Notes: generated by a model from the sequence alone, not told the origin. Positions 1 to 13,070 are shown, numbered from the stretch's first letter. The stretch: 64,000 nucleotides of DNA from Scortum barcoo (GCA_023238725.1 CM041541.1:14399044-14463043); one strand, 5' to 3'. Translations and numbers: made by a program.

Positions 1-334
1 CTCCTGTTTCTTTCATCATGTACACCTCTTCCTCTCCTCTTCCTCCTCATCTCCTCCCCTCCTCCTCCTCCTTCACTCCTCCCTTTTCTTGATGTGTTGT
101 TTTCGGCTGTTTGACACTTCAGAGCTGAACGTGTTTGCCAGCAGCGCCGTGAAGAAAAAGCTTCGATCAGAAATCAGCAAACACACGAACACGATCAAAC
201 AGCTGCTAAAAATCTGTCTCTGTTTCTTCTGTCAAAAATCCTCTCATGGTGGAAATAAGACGACACAACACCAACGTCTGTCTCTCTGCAGTCCATCAGG
301 TCACTCACCTCTGCTTCAAACAGACACAAACTCC

Positions 335-412
335 AGACCAGGTCCCCCCAGACCACCAGGACCCCCCAAGACCACCAGGACCCCCCCGACCACCAGGACC
401 CCCCGAGACCAC
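335..412. repeat. GC-rich minisatellite, about 18-bp unit
   Basis: About four imperfect tandem copies of a unit like GACCACCAGGACCCCCC are visible. They create two proline-rich open frames that are not considered genes. Confidence 0.85.
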
Positions 413-543
413 CATGAGTCCTCAGTCACCATTCATCTCTGTGAAGACTTATTCTGATAAAGTGTGAACATGGAGTCACTGAGATGTTGTGAGTCAGACA
501 CTTCCCTTTAATGTTTGTGTGACTGTGACCACGTGTGTTTCTA

Positions 544-545
544 TA

Positions 546-593
<48 letters not shown>
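544..593. repeat. (ATT)n microsatellite
   Basis: About 16 uninterrupted ATT/TTA triplets. They give a meaningless poly-isoleucine open frame. Confidence 0.95.
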
Positions 594-767
594 GTTATTG
601 TCCTTGTTGTTGTTGGTGCTGTTATTAAATGTTTTGGTTCAGTCTGTTTCAGTCCAACAAGCAGCAGCTGGAAGTCGAATGTGTGTGAAGGAGAATTTAA
701 GGTTTGGACTGACGAGAATGAAAGGAATGAAAATCAGCTGTGGATGTTCATGGTTTCACAAAAAACA

Positions 768-982
768 CTGTGTGTGTGTGTGTCTGTGTGTGTGTGTCAG
801 TGGGCCGTCTGTTAACAGTTAACACACACACGCACACACAGAGCAGTGTGTTGGTGTGTTTGGGTCACTGAGGTTTCTCCACGTGCTCACAGAACAGCTC
901 GTGAAATCAGAGAGTTCTCGGTGGCCCCGCCACTCCTGGACCAGAGCATTATGGGAAGACTGAAACACACACACACACACCA
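768..982. repeat. TG- and CA-rich microsatellite cluster
   Basis: A (TG)n tract at about 768-801 is followed by CA-rich runs near 823-840 and 964-982. The opposite orientation of the tracts could allow local hairpins. Confidence 0.85.
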
Positions 983-1250
983 CCTGCACCACAACACATC
1001 CGCCTGCTTTACACGTGCATGTTGGGAACAGCCACAGAGCCAAAACCGCTGACATGTTTTCTCCGTGTTGGAGAGCGAAGGGAGGGATGATGATGATGAA
1101 GAGCGGGGGGGCTCCAACACGTGCCGTCACATGCGACAGGATGGAGGGAAGGAGAGGCCAAACAGCAGCACAGGCAGAAAAAAAGGAAAATATTCCTGAT
1201 TCACAGCAACTTTACACAAACAGAGACACACACGAGACGCTGAAGAGGAA

Positions 1251-1298
1251 ACATCATCATCTTCATCATCATCATCATCACCATCACCATCACCTTCA
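1251..1298. repeat. (CAT)n microsatellite
   Basis: Tandem CAT/TCA triplets with a few CAC variants. They yield a histidine-rich open frame that is not a gene. Confidence 0.9.
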
Positions 1299-4200
1299 TA
1301 ATCAGGCAGTACTGGGTCGAGGTGCTATGAGGCTACATGGTAGATCAGCTGATCAGCAGTAAACAGAGAGCAGCTGAGGATCATGGGAATGTTTGTAGTT
1401 CTGGCTCATAAAAACCAAACTCACTTTTTGCAGTTTAATGGCAGGAAGTTTCTGCGGCCCCGATCGAGACCAAAGTTTCAGTTTTACAGAGCTGCGAATC
1501 GTCGTGTTCCTCAGAGGTCCTGTCCTCACGTCAGTCCCTTAAGAAGAACTTCAGGACAGAAACTCAAACCATCGATCGGATTTCAGTCTTGTTGCTTTGA
1601 AGTCTTTAAACGGGCAGTAAAGAGCGTGACAGCTGCAAACTACAGGCTGCAGCACGCCGCTTGCCAAACTCAACACTCTCCGCTTGCAGGTTGTCAACGT
1701 TCCTGCTTTTTCTTTTTTTACTTCACGTCTGCGTTCATAACGCAAAGCGGCTCCACGACTCGTCCCGTAAAACTGAGACGCTCCCACATCAAACAGCAGC
1801 TCGACGAGCCGGCTGTTTCTACAAAGTCAGAGCCCGAGGCCCGCCGCTAACGCTAACGCTCTGCTAGTCAGGCGCTGCTGCTCCACCAATTATGACTCCA
1901 ACTGAAAACACTTTCCCATCAAGGCTCAACTTTAAAGGAAAAAACTTTCACATTTTTAATATGTCACTAATGGTGACGCTAAAAACTTCATGTATGTGAT
2001 GAAAGAGCAGTAAAAAGTAGAGAGCAGAGCAGGATGTAAATACATTAAATTATCATATAAAACATAATTCTGTGAACAGAACTTCTAATGATGAAAATAA
2101 ATCATCATTTCCACCATAAGAACAGCTTCAGGTGAAGACGGTCAACCAACGTTTATCGTCACTTTTTTCAAATCTGCTGCAGAAACATCAGGACGTTTCA
2201 CACCTTCACTTTTCCTCGTTCGGCGTGAACACGAGGAAACAAAGCAGCTGTTATTAAAACACCAGCAGCAGTTTGTCTCTGCAGGTTTCACTCCCACTGA
2301 CCTTCACAATAAAACACACAGACCAACACAATAAGAGACACACAGAACACAAACACATTCCCACATACTTCATAAAGGACTGAAGTCTCCAAGATTAAAG
2401 CGTTTTAACAAAAAGAAATGAAGTGTGTTGCATGTATGAACTTTATTTTTCTAAATTCATGATTTCCCTTTTTTCAGTGCATCATTCTCCACCTTCGATT
2501 GTATCCCACAATCCTCCTCTGCATGTTAGCTGATTCAAAGGTCCATTTTTCATAGCATAAAGAGTAAAAATCAACTTTATAGTCAAAACAACATGTTCGT
2601 CATCAGGTCCTCACAAAACACATCACACACATGTTACACACATGTTAAATACAACAAATGCTTCCTCTTCAGATTAAAATTCCCAACATTTAATGAGTCC
2701 CCCATCAGCTGCAGAACAAGTAGTAATAAAAAATCTGAAGTTTAGTCCAAACAAAAACCAACCTCTCTTCTGTCTTTTAGTTTCTGTGTCACTTTCTTAA
2801 AGAAGAGTAGACGTTTCACAATGTGACAGATTTTTTTTCCTCGTTTAAGGAGGAAATTGGCAGATTGTGAGCAGTTTTTAAAACTTTTCATATATTTGAC
2901 ATCAGTTCAGTCAAGAAAGTTTTAGAAAGTCGAGTCGGTGTTTTGTGGCCTCAAAGAAAAGAGCTGACGAGGTAAACAGGCTGTAAATAATTTGATCTAA
3001 TAATTAAACTGAGGTTGTTTCTGATGTTTATCACTGCAGAGAAAATGAACATTTTAAATGAAATCCTTGGTTGAATCTAGATTTCTGGGTAAGATCAAAC
3101 TGACGTTATTTTCATTGGGTTTCTAAATAAAAGGACATCAGGAGGGAAAGAAGCACAATTTCATTTCTTAAATTATTTCCTCGCTAAATATAAGACTTGA
3201 CTTTTTTTTACAGTGTCTCTGCGCTGATAGGCTGAGCTGGACACAGGGACAGCAAGCTCTTAAACCAATCAAACGTCTCTCCCTGCCAAAGCGCCGGCGG
3301 TGATTCGGCGTGCCAGAGCGCCACCTGCATCGCATCACGGCGACGAGTGCTGAAGCCAGCAGGAGAAACCCAGCGATGCTTATATAACCTGCACAAAGCT
3401 GCCTTTGTCCGCCCTCAGGCAGCAGCGTGAGGACACCGAAGGGACTGAAACAAGCACAGAAACCTTTAAAAAGCTGAAAAACATCACGTTTATTACACTG
3501 AACAATAAATATATACAGATTATCTTATCCCCTAAATCCCTTAATTCTCCCATTAAATCAGGATTAATTCTGCATAATAAGTGTAAGATCTGGTTTTAAG
3601 GGATTTCACATTGTTTGAATTATGGAGACAACAATAATTAAGAGATTTTAATGTATTTTGTGCAGTTTACAGGGTTATTAATGTGAAAAGACCCATTAAA
3701 TTGACCTGTTTAATGACCCTGACTGATTTTTCTTCATCTGGACTCAATTTGATGGTTTAAAGACTTTTTTTCTTTTTTTAATCCAGCAGCTCTTTGCCCG
3801 TTTGGTTCACATGTTGTATCACTTTGCTTTGGAGAAAATGCACCAAACCATGAAGTCAACAATTAACACACAAATGCAGCCTGATCTCAGGAAGACGTGA
3901 GTTTCTCTCTTCTTAAAATAATCTCAGTTTGGTGGGATGATGCTCTTTATTCTGACAGAAGAAAAAACTCGGTGCACTCTGGAAGCTGCAGCAAACATTC
4001 ATTACTGCTGATCGACAATCGACGATCCAGAATCGATCAGATCTGTCACTTCACGGTCTTAGCTTGTTGTTGGTTTGTGTTTTCTGATTTTACCATGTTT
4101 GATGAACTCGTCACGTTTCAGTTTGTCCCTGCTGCATCAAACAGAGCCTGTGTCAGTCTTTGTGCTAAGCTAGGCTAAACACAGACTGATGAAACTGATA

Positions 4201-6040
4201 CCTGTTTCTTCAGCACAGTTTTCCACCTGTTCCTTCTCCGCTGCAGCGACGCGAACGCCACTTTCATTTCAGTCCATTTCAGTGAGCTGACTGTCAGGAA
4301 GACTCCAGCTGCCTCCTCCGGCTCTCAGGTGGGCTCTGGGTAACGAGGTAATTACCTCAGTGATTGGTATTTCTTTCCGAAGGCCCTGAACGGATTCCCA
4401 GAGACACGTGTGGAGACGAGCGTCTGCAGGATTTCAGATTCCTGTGGGGGGGTGGAGGGGCTTCAGATGAAGACGAGGAAAGTTAAAAACACAAAGACTT
4501 CTTCAGTCCTTGGCGGTGCAGCGTTCAGGAGCTGCTGGGAAACTGGCAAAGAGACGAAGGAAATGATGACCGCAACTCTTCGAGCTGTAGATGAGTCGGG
4601 TTTTGAGGTTAACCAAACTCATTTATATAACGAATGGTGACAATTATCAATCAACCTCTGTTATAAACATCCAGCTGTGACATACTCGTACTTTCCTGTG
4701 CCAGTGTTTCAGGTGGGAAATCACTTTCAGTTTGACCTCCAAATAATCTGAATTAACTCTTAGTTTGTTTCCAACAAGCCTGACTTGAGTGACTGACAGA
4801 GTCACTGCGTCACAAGTGACAACCAGCTGATAAGTTAAAGTTTTCCTGTCGGTTCGTGTTGTTGTCATGTTGGGAAGAACTGACAGCACCAAGTAAAACA
4901 GAAACATCTCGAGTTAGCCAAAGTCCGTCGTTTTAGTGATATCTGCTTGAGGTCAGTAAACTTCACGTCCTCGTCTTGGTAAAAATGTGTGTCGTCATAT
5001 CGATTGGAGGAAAAGTTTTTATTACTTTATATCTCTGCGAAAATTTACTGTGTAAAGACAGAGAAGCCATTGAAATAAATCTGGACAGCTGTTGAACCTC
5101 GAGGAGGTTTCAGACCTCTGCTTCCCTGCTGGTCCTGACGGAGCTCTAAATCTCTGATTAATCCATGCTGCTCACAGTCTCATCGATGTGAAGATGGAAA
5201 TAAATGAGCAGCTGGTTTCTCGTATTTTAACGTTTGTCAGCTTCTGTTTTCAGATCTTCTTTGTTTTTTAGGTGGTGGACCAAAGATGACAAAATTTTGA
5301 GGAACACTTCAGGTTCGTTTCATAAAATCTTTCTGGAAACAGGTTTTAAAGTAGTAATGATGTCTGTTGAGTTCATCTCTCTGAACATGTTTCACCCGAG
5401 GAAACTTTCTGATTTAAAGACTTTGATCGAAGGCTTCTGAAGATGGACGACACGTCAGGATGAACGGTGAGCGCCTCTAGAGAACGAACTCATCCAAAAC
5501 TCGCATTAGAAGCTCTTTGTTCCTTTCCTTGGTCCTGCGGCTCAGCTGCTGCAGTGATTTGGAAAGTGTTTGCAGATGTCGCCTGTGCGGGCCGAACGCC
5601 ACCATGTCAGCTCCCCCAGTTGGAACGTCTCAGGTTTGGAAAGCAGAGCGGAGAAGAGGGTGGCTTATTTTCCATGCCAGCTTACATGAAGAAAAGCTCT
5701 GTGAGGCCCGCAGAGGACAGAGTGCCTCCTCAGAGAGACTTTAGACCAAAATAATCCTCCTCAGTTCTTCTGAAAGACAAAAATGAGACCAGTTCTTCCA
5801 CTTTGGAAGGAAATCCCCCAAAACACCAGAGAGATTTGACTCTGTTGCTAATTTTACAGAGAAAACTGCTTCAAATACTGTTGAATAAACTGCTGGGGTT
5901 TGTTTTTCATCTTAGTGTATTTGTTGTGTGCAGTATTTGTTGAAATATTTGACTGAGAGCCGACACTTTCACAAACAAACACCTGCAGGACTACAGACAC
6001 TCCCATCATGCTCAGCTGGACCATGTGTTAACTGATAATC

Positions 6041-6124
6041 AGTTAATATTAGCATGCATATTAGCATGAACATTATACCTGCTAAGCATGTAGCATGTTA
6101 GCATGCTAACATTAGCATTTAGCT
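6041..6124. repeat. TTAGCATG-type short repeat cluster
   Basis: Repeated TTAGCATG, GCATGCTAAC and similar words occur in both orientations over about 80 bp. Such clusters are common in fish genomes and often mark remnants of small DNA elements. Confidence 0.6.
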
Positions 6125-9100
6125 TAAACTGATTCTAAACATGGACAGATTCATGAGATGAATATTTCTCTTCTGTTTGTGCAAACGTTTTTCTTTTATT
6201 TTCAGTTTAACTCTGAAATGATTCAGACCGACATGAAAAGAAACCCCCACAAACGTCTCTTTTCCATCACTACACCCACTGAAAAAACTCCCTGTTTGCT
6301 TCATACAAAAGTCAGTGGATATTTGAATGTTGTTGTCACAGACGCCTTGTTGAGTCTCATCATAAGAACAGTATTAATATTTGACCACAGCCTGCTGAGT
6401 GTTTGTGTCTGTCGTCGTTTTGTTGAGGAAGTTTGTCGTGTTTAACCTTTGTTTTGGACGCAGACGGTGAAACGTTTCCTGAACGTCCTCCTGCAGCAGA
6501 CGGCAGGTTTTCAGTTTTCATGAAGTGACAGAACAAACCACGTCTGTCCCGTCAGAGATCAACACGAGCTGTGAATGGCTGCAGCATCATTGTGTTTAAT
6601 CTGTCACTGTTTGAAGTCTGAAGGAGAAACGACAGATGGACGCGCCTCTAACTGAAAATCTGTATAAAATATCAACATGTGAACACGTGGTTAATTTGAA
6701 AAACAGCTTCACCCTCCAGCAGACACACGGCGACACGATCGACGATGAGAATAATTACCTGTGGGGTTCCTCAGGCTCTCATCTTAGTATCTTGTATTTT
6801 CCATCTGGAGGCAGCAGAACAAACACATTCATTCATCTGTTCTCATTAAAGCTCGTTCACGTGAGCACTGGACACACCTGGAGCACACCTGAGGTCACTG
6901 ATAAGCCCCGCCCACTGCCTGAATAGAGAAACCAGTGTGGATATAAATCATCTGAAATGACAGCAATGAGAGTAAAACACTAAGACTGAAGGCTCATTCA
7001 CTCAGTGACGACTTTTGTGTCTCCAAAACTTTTATTTTTATTATTTGTCATCAAGTGTCACATGTAAACTCAGATATTCGTGCTTTTTGTATTTCTTTTC
7101 TTTCCAAACTTAAAATAAAAAGAATCTGTGGCTCAAACTGGACACATTCGTTTGTGATAGTAAGTAAATAACTTTTACACACTTTTAACTCAAACCACCT
7201 TCGTAAAGGTCCAAACAAACACCCTGCCTGGTTATGAACTGCATAATAAATAGCCCTAACCCTGTTATTAGTATTGCTTCAGTTTTTGTCCCTGACAGCA
7301 AATGATGTAACAGCTCAGGTAACATAAAGTGCGACCTGTCAACTCTTCAGCCGTCTTGATGTTCCAGACGTCATCTGTTTAGTTTGAAGTGACGTCAAAC
7401 TGAATTCTGCCTCTCTCCAGCAGATGAAACACAACCTGCCTCCCATTAGATGAAATGGATCCTTGAAACTGTAAGAAGAAGAAAAAAACACTTCACCCTT
7501 TTAAGACCTTTTGTTTTTTTTTCTTTTTGTGAAATGGTTATGCAACCGAAGCTAACCGCCTCTGACAGGAAGGCCGACTGAGCCTGAATCCAGCCCGGGG
7601 GAAACAATCAGAGGGGCACTTGTTCTCACTGAGGACTGTGTTTCCCATTAAACCCCCACACGGCCAAGTCCAGATACTTTCCAGTCGCTGTAAGATCACT
7701 TTTCAAAGAGGCACCTGTCGAAGCAAAACCATTGTGGTCCTCACATCAGCTCTTTTGTTCTCACCCGAAATGTAGAAAAACCTTCAGCCAAACACTCGAG
7801 CTGCTCGCCGTCTTTCCTCCTGGAAATGATGCTTTATCGCGGCACTGACGTGCGAGCTGAAACATCCTGAAGGCAGCGAGAGGCCGAGAAGCTGCAAACA
7901 GACCAAAGCTGGTTCGGCTGAACCCGAACTTCATCGTCCTCCTGCAGGTCCAGTTTCTTCAGGATCCTTCGGTGGGACCAGAATTTATCTGAAGAAGTTA
8001 TTTAACACTTTACGTCTTATCACTGCTGACCCAGTCGTGCCCATCAGTCCACACACCTTTAGTCTTTTTATCCTCACTGAATATTTTATGAATATGTTGA
8101 ACTGTTTCTCCTCATCGATACCTGAACGATCTTTAAAGATGATCCGTTGTCGACGCTTAGGAGATCTGATCATGTTGTCGTTCATGTGTGAGCTATCTGC
8201 AGGCCTGGTTTAATTACGGGAAGAAAGTGAAGAATTGTCTCAAATCGAATCGATGAAATCACATCAGATCACCTTCGGGATGAACGACACGTCATCGTTC
8301 CTTGTCGTTAATCATCATCGTTAAGTTCATCCTCTGAAGATTCCCTGCACAGTTTCTGTTTGAATGTGAACACAAAAAGGTTAAAACTTCTCCAATAAAT
8401 TATCAAGAAGTGATTGTTTGTTCGGGATTTTTATTTCCTTGATCTATTTTTGTATTTTGTTTGTATTTTTTATCATTTATTATTTTAAGTATTTAAGTAT
8501 TTTAACATCTTTCTTTCTTTTATCTTTTGTCACATGATTTTTTTAAGACAATATTACACATAAAAACGTAATCTGCCATTAATTAATTACTTGTAAAAAA
8601 CGAAGATTTTTAACCCTGATCTGATCTGTAAATACTGTTTAATCAGTTTCCTGCTTTAACCTCAGTCAGTCGTCCACCACAGAGGACGTGAAGCGTCTTG
8701 TTATTTCAGCAGCCAGGCCAACACAAACAGACCTCTGGATCCATAATTCAGCTTTAAATGAGTCAGAAGTTCTTTTCTGTTCCAGCCGGTGATTCTTCAT
8801 GAGCTGATTTAACTGTCAGCGCAGTCAGTCCTGGTTTTCCTGCGGTTTCCAAACATGCTCGTACTTTTTATTTCATTTGAGCTCGCTGAGCGGCAACCTG
8901 AAGGAAGCCGAGAGCGAAAAGTTCAGCGATTTATTCTGAAAGGAACTTCTGACTGGATGAACTCTGATCAAAGTTTTTTGCTGTAGTTTTCTCATCAACA
9001 CACACGGGATTAAAGTGTCCCTCCACAATAAAGCTCTTCCTGTTTACTCTGATCTGAATTTCTTTCTAAGCTAGTTTACTCTCGAGTGTTTCTCACGTTC

Positions 9101-9164
9101 TCAAACAGACTCTGATCCAACACTGACTTAAATAAACTCTTTTTTGGGGGGTTTACACCCTCTA

Positions 9165-9318
9165 ACATTTTTGTAGATAGGACAGTGAGAGAAAGGAAAG
9201 ATGGGAGAAGACACACAGCAAAGGGACCCCAGCCAGGAGTCAGGAACCAGCGTCCACTGCACCAAGACATCAAGGCCTCGGAAACGTGTGCACGCGCTCT
9301 ACCACTGAGCCTGCACCA
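9165..9318 (-). mobile_element. Degenerate tRNA-derived SINE
   Basis: Read on the minus strand, the element begins with a tRNA-like A-box context (GCTCAGTGGTAGAGCGC), then a worn B box near 9,238-9,250. A tail follows that is rich in TCTTCTCCC and CACTGTCCTATCT words, typical of a common fish SINE. The B box has an inserted base relative to the tRNA consensus, so this is not a functional tRNA gene. Borders are approximate. Confidence 0.65.
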
Positions 9319-9785
9319 CACTAAATGAGCTCTTTATGATGGAGCGGTGATGTCACCGAGGCTTCAGCTGCCAATCAGATCTCTTCCTCCTCGTGTCTGC
9401 TGTTACGTAACGCTGTCCGTTGTCTCCGTGGTGACCATTCCCAAACAGCAGCCAAGCATTGTGGGTAATAAAACTCCAGAAAACCTTGAGGAAACACCTG
9501 ACTGAGCGTCTGCCTGAGCTGAAAGACGCTGAGGACACCGCTCGTCGCTTCGCCAAGACGTCTCCTCCCAGAGGTCGTCTCCTTGCCGGTTACATAACCG
9601 CATCCCAGCATGCCTCAGTCAGGTGATCACCTGACTTCCAAACTTCTGCGGGACGCCGAGCTGTGAAAATATCTGATTCAAGACTTTGAGCTTAGAAAAG
9701 AGTCATAAAAGTCTGAAGAGGAGAAAGAAGCTGCTCTTCTTCTTTTTGACTTCGAAGCCAAAAACAAAAAGGATGAATCATGATG

Positions 9786-9935
9786 ACACGAAGGAAAAAA
9801 GACAGGATGACAGAACGAGAGAAGTGGAAGAGAAAGAAAGAAGAAAGGAAGAAAAAGAGTTCAGAGGAAACAAAGAGGGGAAGATACAAAGGAAGGAAAG
9901 CAAGAAGGACAAAAGGAAGCAAAAAAGGAAGGATG
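9786..9935. repeat. Purine-rich low-complexity tract
   Basis: About 150 bp of almost only A and G on the plus strand (GAAAGAAAGAAGAAAGGAAG-type words). It is open in one frame as a Lys/Glu/Arg-rich string, which is judged spurious. Confidence 0.8.
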
Positions 9936-10068
9936 GAGTTGATTTATCAGATCTGATCCGAGGTCAGATCAGTTCCTCATGCAGAGACTGTTTCTGATCT
10001 TCCACCGTCACGTTACCTTGCGCAGTACCGACACAGATTATGTAATAATGTTTTTGGCTCAGCTAGGA

Positions 10069-10102
10069 TCCTGGACCAGGTCCTGGACCAGGTCCTGGAC
10101 CG
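10069..10102. repeat. 12-bp tandem repeat (about 3 copies)
   Basis: The unit CTGGACCAGGTC is repeated nearly three times in tandem. Confidence 0.8.
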
Positions 10103-10626
10103 GTCAAAATCTCGGGGTCATCGAGGCCTCACAGACAATGATGTCAGCTGATACCTGTTGTCCAATCAGAATCAGAGGAAGAGAACGACAAGCTGGATGT
10201 GAAAATAAACTGTGCTTTTATTTTGTCTTCCTGCTCTGCTTTGTCTCCTCAGTCTCCAAAATAAAAGTCTGGAGAGGACGTCCTGTCTGCAGCTGGCAGC
10301 CTGTTTGAGAGGACATGTTGACTTTTATAACTTCCTCACTAAAGGTTACTGAAAGGTGTTCAGCTCAGCGTCAATTAAAGTCAAACCGGCTCCATAAAAA
10401 GGTGAAAAAGAGCCCAACGACCTCGTGTTGCCTTTTCAGCTCTGACAACATTTCAGTCCAAAGTTTGAATCCTGAGAAAGAAATGAGCTGAAAGAACAGC
10501 CACGTTCAATCAAACGTGTTAAAGTCAAGCTTCAACACAAACTAATTCAGCTTCAAACTGCAAACTGAAAAATGAAAATGATCAAATAAAAAGTTTTAGA
10601 CGGTTTGTGGGTGTTTCAGCAGATAA

Positions 10627-10717
10627 TTAGTTGCTATGGTATTCTAAATGGTTGCTAAGCGATGGTGATTTGGTTGCTAAGGTGTTACTAGGTGGTAAAA
10701 TGGTTGCTATGGTGCTT
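10627..10717. repeat. GGTTGCTAAGG-type minisatellite
   Basis: Four to five imperfect copies of a TGGTTGCTA(A/T)GGTG-like unit spread over about 90 bp. This is a familiar type of dispersed fish repeat. Confidence 0.7.
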
Positions 10718-11524
10718 TCCTGAGAACTTCTCGATTAACAGGAAGTATTTTTGCGGATGACAACAGTAATCAGATTCACTGTGATATGACAGGAAACTGT
10801 CACAATAAAGGTCTGTGTGGTTGTTTTCTCCTCTTCACTTCCTGTTTGAGTTTGACTGATGAAGACAAACATGGAAATAAAGAACAAATAAGTTCAGTAA
10901 GAGTGAAAAATCATCCTCAGACTGCAGATCCAACAGATCCAGACCTCGTCCTCTCAGAGTCTGAAGAGCCATAAAGAGACCTGATCATCTGGTGATGTTG
11001 GAGTTAGTGATCACACGTTTCAGGCTTCCTCTCAGTTTGCTCTCTGAGACTGAGCCGTGACCAGGTCGTAAAACTCAAAGTAAGCAGACGTCGTTAACTC
11101 TGTCAAACATGGCCGCTCAGAGACGAGCACAGAAACGAGTCTTTTTCTCCAACACAAAACTAAAGTGTGGAAAAAGCTTCAGGTTTTCACACGTTTGACA
11201 CAAAACAGCTGAAAGTTTCTCAACTGCTGAAACAAACTTTCCAAACAGGCAACTGTGGAAACATCCCGGTCACCATGGAAACAAACATTTACCAAGGCCA
11301 GGGGATGCTCAGGATCAGCTCGGAGAGAAACCTTCACGTCTGATTCACCTCAAAGGACACAAGTTTAGTTTTTATTCCCCAAACTGCTCATTTTTAAATC
11401 TAAAGAAGTCAAAAGTTTCAGACCCGACAGTGACAAAAGACCTCCAGTCTCCTCTTGCAGGACTCACTTTGATCCACCAGATGGAAAATCAGCAGAGAAG
11501 AAGAAAAGTCCTCCACAAACACAA

Positions 11525-11563
11525 AGAAAAGAAAAGAAAAGAAAAGAAAAGAAAAAAAGAAAA
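11525..11563. repeat. (GAAAA)n microsatellite, gypsy target site
   Basis: Tandem GAAAA units end exactly where the 5' LTR begins. The last unit (11,559-11,563) is the left copy of the target duplication; the right copy is at 16,948-16,952. Confidence 0.85.
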
Positions 11564-12056
11564 TGTTATGTATGTGGGGTTTTTGGACTACTTTGTGTGC
11601 TTGTGGTGTTTCCTTCTGCCTCCTGTGGGAGGTTCCTTCTTTTAGAGTGAAGAGGCGTGGCTACCTGCTGACTGGAGGCTGACACACCTGCACCATATTT
11701 CTCATCATCACTCCTTTTTAAGCCGGAGCAGGGCTTCTCTTCGACGCTGGATTGTTCCACTATCTGTGGTAACGCTCTCGCTGCTGTGTTCACAGTTTCT
11801 GTGTTTAAACTCTTGCTTATCTTGTGTGCTTTTCTAGTGACCCTTGTGCTCCGTTGTTTTCTGCCCCAGATACTCACCCGTGTTCCGGATTTCTCTCCAG
11901 CCAGTAACCTGCCAGCCACGCCGCTCTGCCTCCACTCCTCAACTTACCTGGACCGCCTTTTGACTTACCTTTTGTTTAATTCTGATTAAATCAACTTTAA
12001 ACCGCCCTCCGCTTCGGGTCTGCTTCTGGGTTCTCTTTTTTCAAACAGACTTAACA
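11564..12056 (+). repeat. 5' LTR of gypsy element
   Basis: A 493 bp LTR beginning TGTTATG and ending CTTAACA. It contains a TATA-like TTTTTAAG at about 11,714-11,721, followed about 25-30 bp later by the likely transcription start (11,746). That start is inferred from its complementarity to the primer site at 12,057. Confidence 0.93.
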
Positions 12057-12068
12057 GAACAATCCAGC
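12057..12068 (+). promoter_or_regulatory. Self-priming primer-binding site
   Basis: The 12 bases directly after the 5' LTR (GAACAATCCAGC) are the exact reverse complement of LTR positions 11,746-11,757 (GCTGGATTGTTC). There is no usual TGG start of a tRNA-primed site. In Tf1 and the fish sushi group the first bases of the element's own transcript fold back to prime reverse transcription. The geometry here (site abutting the LTR, partner just downstream of a TATA-like box) fits that mechanism. Confidence 0.8.
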
Positions 12069-12072
12069 CAGC

Positions 12073-13070
12073 ATGGACCACAGCCGACCCAGGTGCCATT
12101 ACTAAAGCTCTCAGTGCCCAGGGGATCATCGTGGGGAAGCATGACTCGCAAATTCAGGAGATGGTGGACACCCTTCGCGACCTATCTAACAGCATGGCCA
12201 GGATGCAGACTCAACTTAGTCTACTCACTCCTGGCTCAGCAGGCTCAGAAGGAACTCCACCAGGCCTTAGCTCTTCCCTGGCTGCCGGATCAACTGTTTC
12301 AACCCCACGTGAGCCTTTTGTTCCTACCCCTGGAGTCTTATGCTGGTGATTTAGGTTCGTGCAGTCGTTTCCTTTTTCAGTGTTCTATTGTGTTTGTACA
12401 GCAGCCCTCCTCGTACTCATCTGATAACGCCAAGATTGGTTATGTGGTAAATCTTCTTCGTGGCAAAGCTAGTGATTGGGCTACTGCGCTTTGGCAAGCT
12501 AATTCACCGGTTCTCCAGTCTTTTGATTCTTTCATAGCTGAAATGAAGAAAGTTTTTTATCATCCTGTTCAGGGCCAGGAAGCGGTTAAACGCCTTTTAG
12601 ACCTTCGCCAGGGCTCAGTCAGTGGCAGGGCTGCCTACTCTGTCGACTTCCAGCATCTTGGCTGCAGCATCAGGTTGGGATAAAGCCTAGCCCTTAAGGG
12701 GATTTTTTTACAAGGGTCTAGCTGAGAAAATTAAGGACGAACTCTCCCTTAGGGATGAACCAGATTCGCTAGACTCCTTAATCTCCTTGGCCATAAGAAT
12801 AGACAACAGACTCAGAGAACGACAAAGGGAAAGAGGGACTTTGATGCCTAAGTTAGCCCAACCAGCTAGTGCTAGTCCTCCTCTACCCCTGTCTTTTGCT
12901 CCCACCCCACATTCACCTCCTTGCCAGTAGCTCTGCCTTCGGTTTCTGAGGAGCCCATGCAGCTTGGCCGGGCTAAGCTCTCCCCAGCCGAGAGGCTTCG
13001 GAGAATGCAGGGTAAATTGTGTTTGTACTGTGGATGTTCAGGCCACCTTTTGGCATCCTGCCCAAAAGCC
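12073..13070 (+). pseudogene. gag-like region, frame-broken
   Basis: The first ATG at 12,073 lies just after the primer site, but its frame closes within about 30 bases. The conserved capsid-like coding content then continues in two other frames (about 12,131-12,349 and 12,340-12,683). Near 13,017-13,070 a CX2CX4HX4C zinc knuckle is visible (CLYCGCSGH followed by a final C), as expected for the nucleocapsid part. Gag packages the element RNA into virus-like particles. At least two indels or stops separate the parts, so no intact Gag is encoded as read. Confidence 0.75.

Larger units (their letters stand above)
1..11563. other. Gene-free left spacer
   Basis: No convincing coding exon, RNA gene or domain was recognised on either strand. 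Short open frames here are low-complexity or lack any familiar motif. The stretch holds a pyrimidine-rich start (1-95), several microsatellites and minisatellites, a degenerate tRNA-derived SINE (about 9,165-9,318) and a purine-rich tract (about 9,786-9,935), each listed separately. In mammals ABI3BP lies beyond IMPG2, so this could be upstream or intronic DNA of an abi3bp orthologue, but no abi3bp exon could be identified. Conserved non-coding elements may be present; I cannot test that by eye. Confidence 0.6.

Noticed and set aside
1015..1867. Open frames of up to 155 codons
   Set aside because: No known domain; one contains the histidine run of a (CAT)n microsatellite. Composition is like the surrounding spacer.
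3208..3600. Possible small gene with a TATA-like TTATATAA on the minus strand
   Set aside because: The 62-codon frame has no recognisable motif, no clear splice sites and no similarity to the expected neighbour abi3bp.
9165..9318. tRNA gene candidate
   Set aside because: Only an A-box-like context is good. The B box is damaged, no cloverleaf can be drawn, and the tail is that of a SINE.
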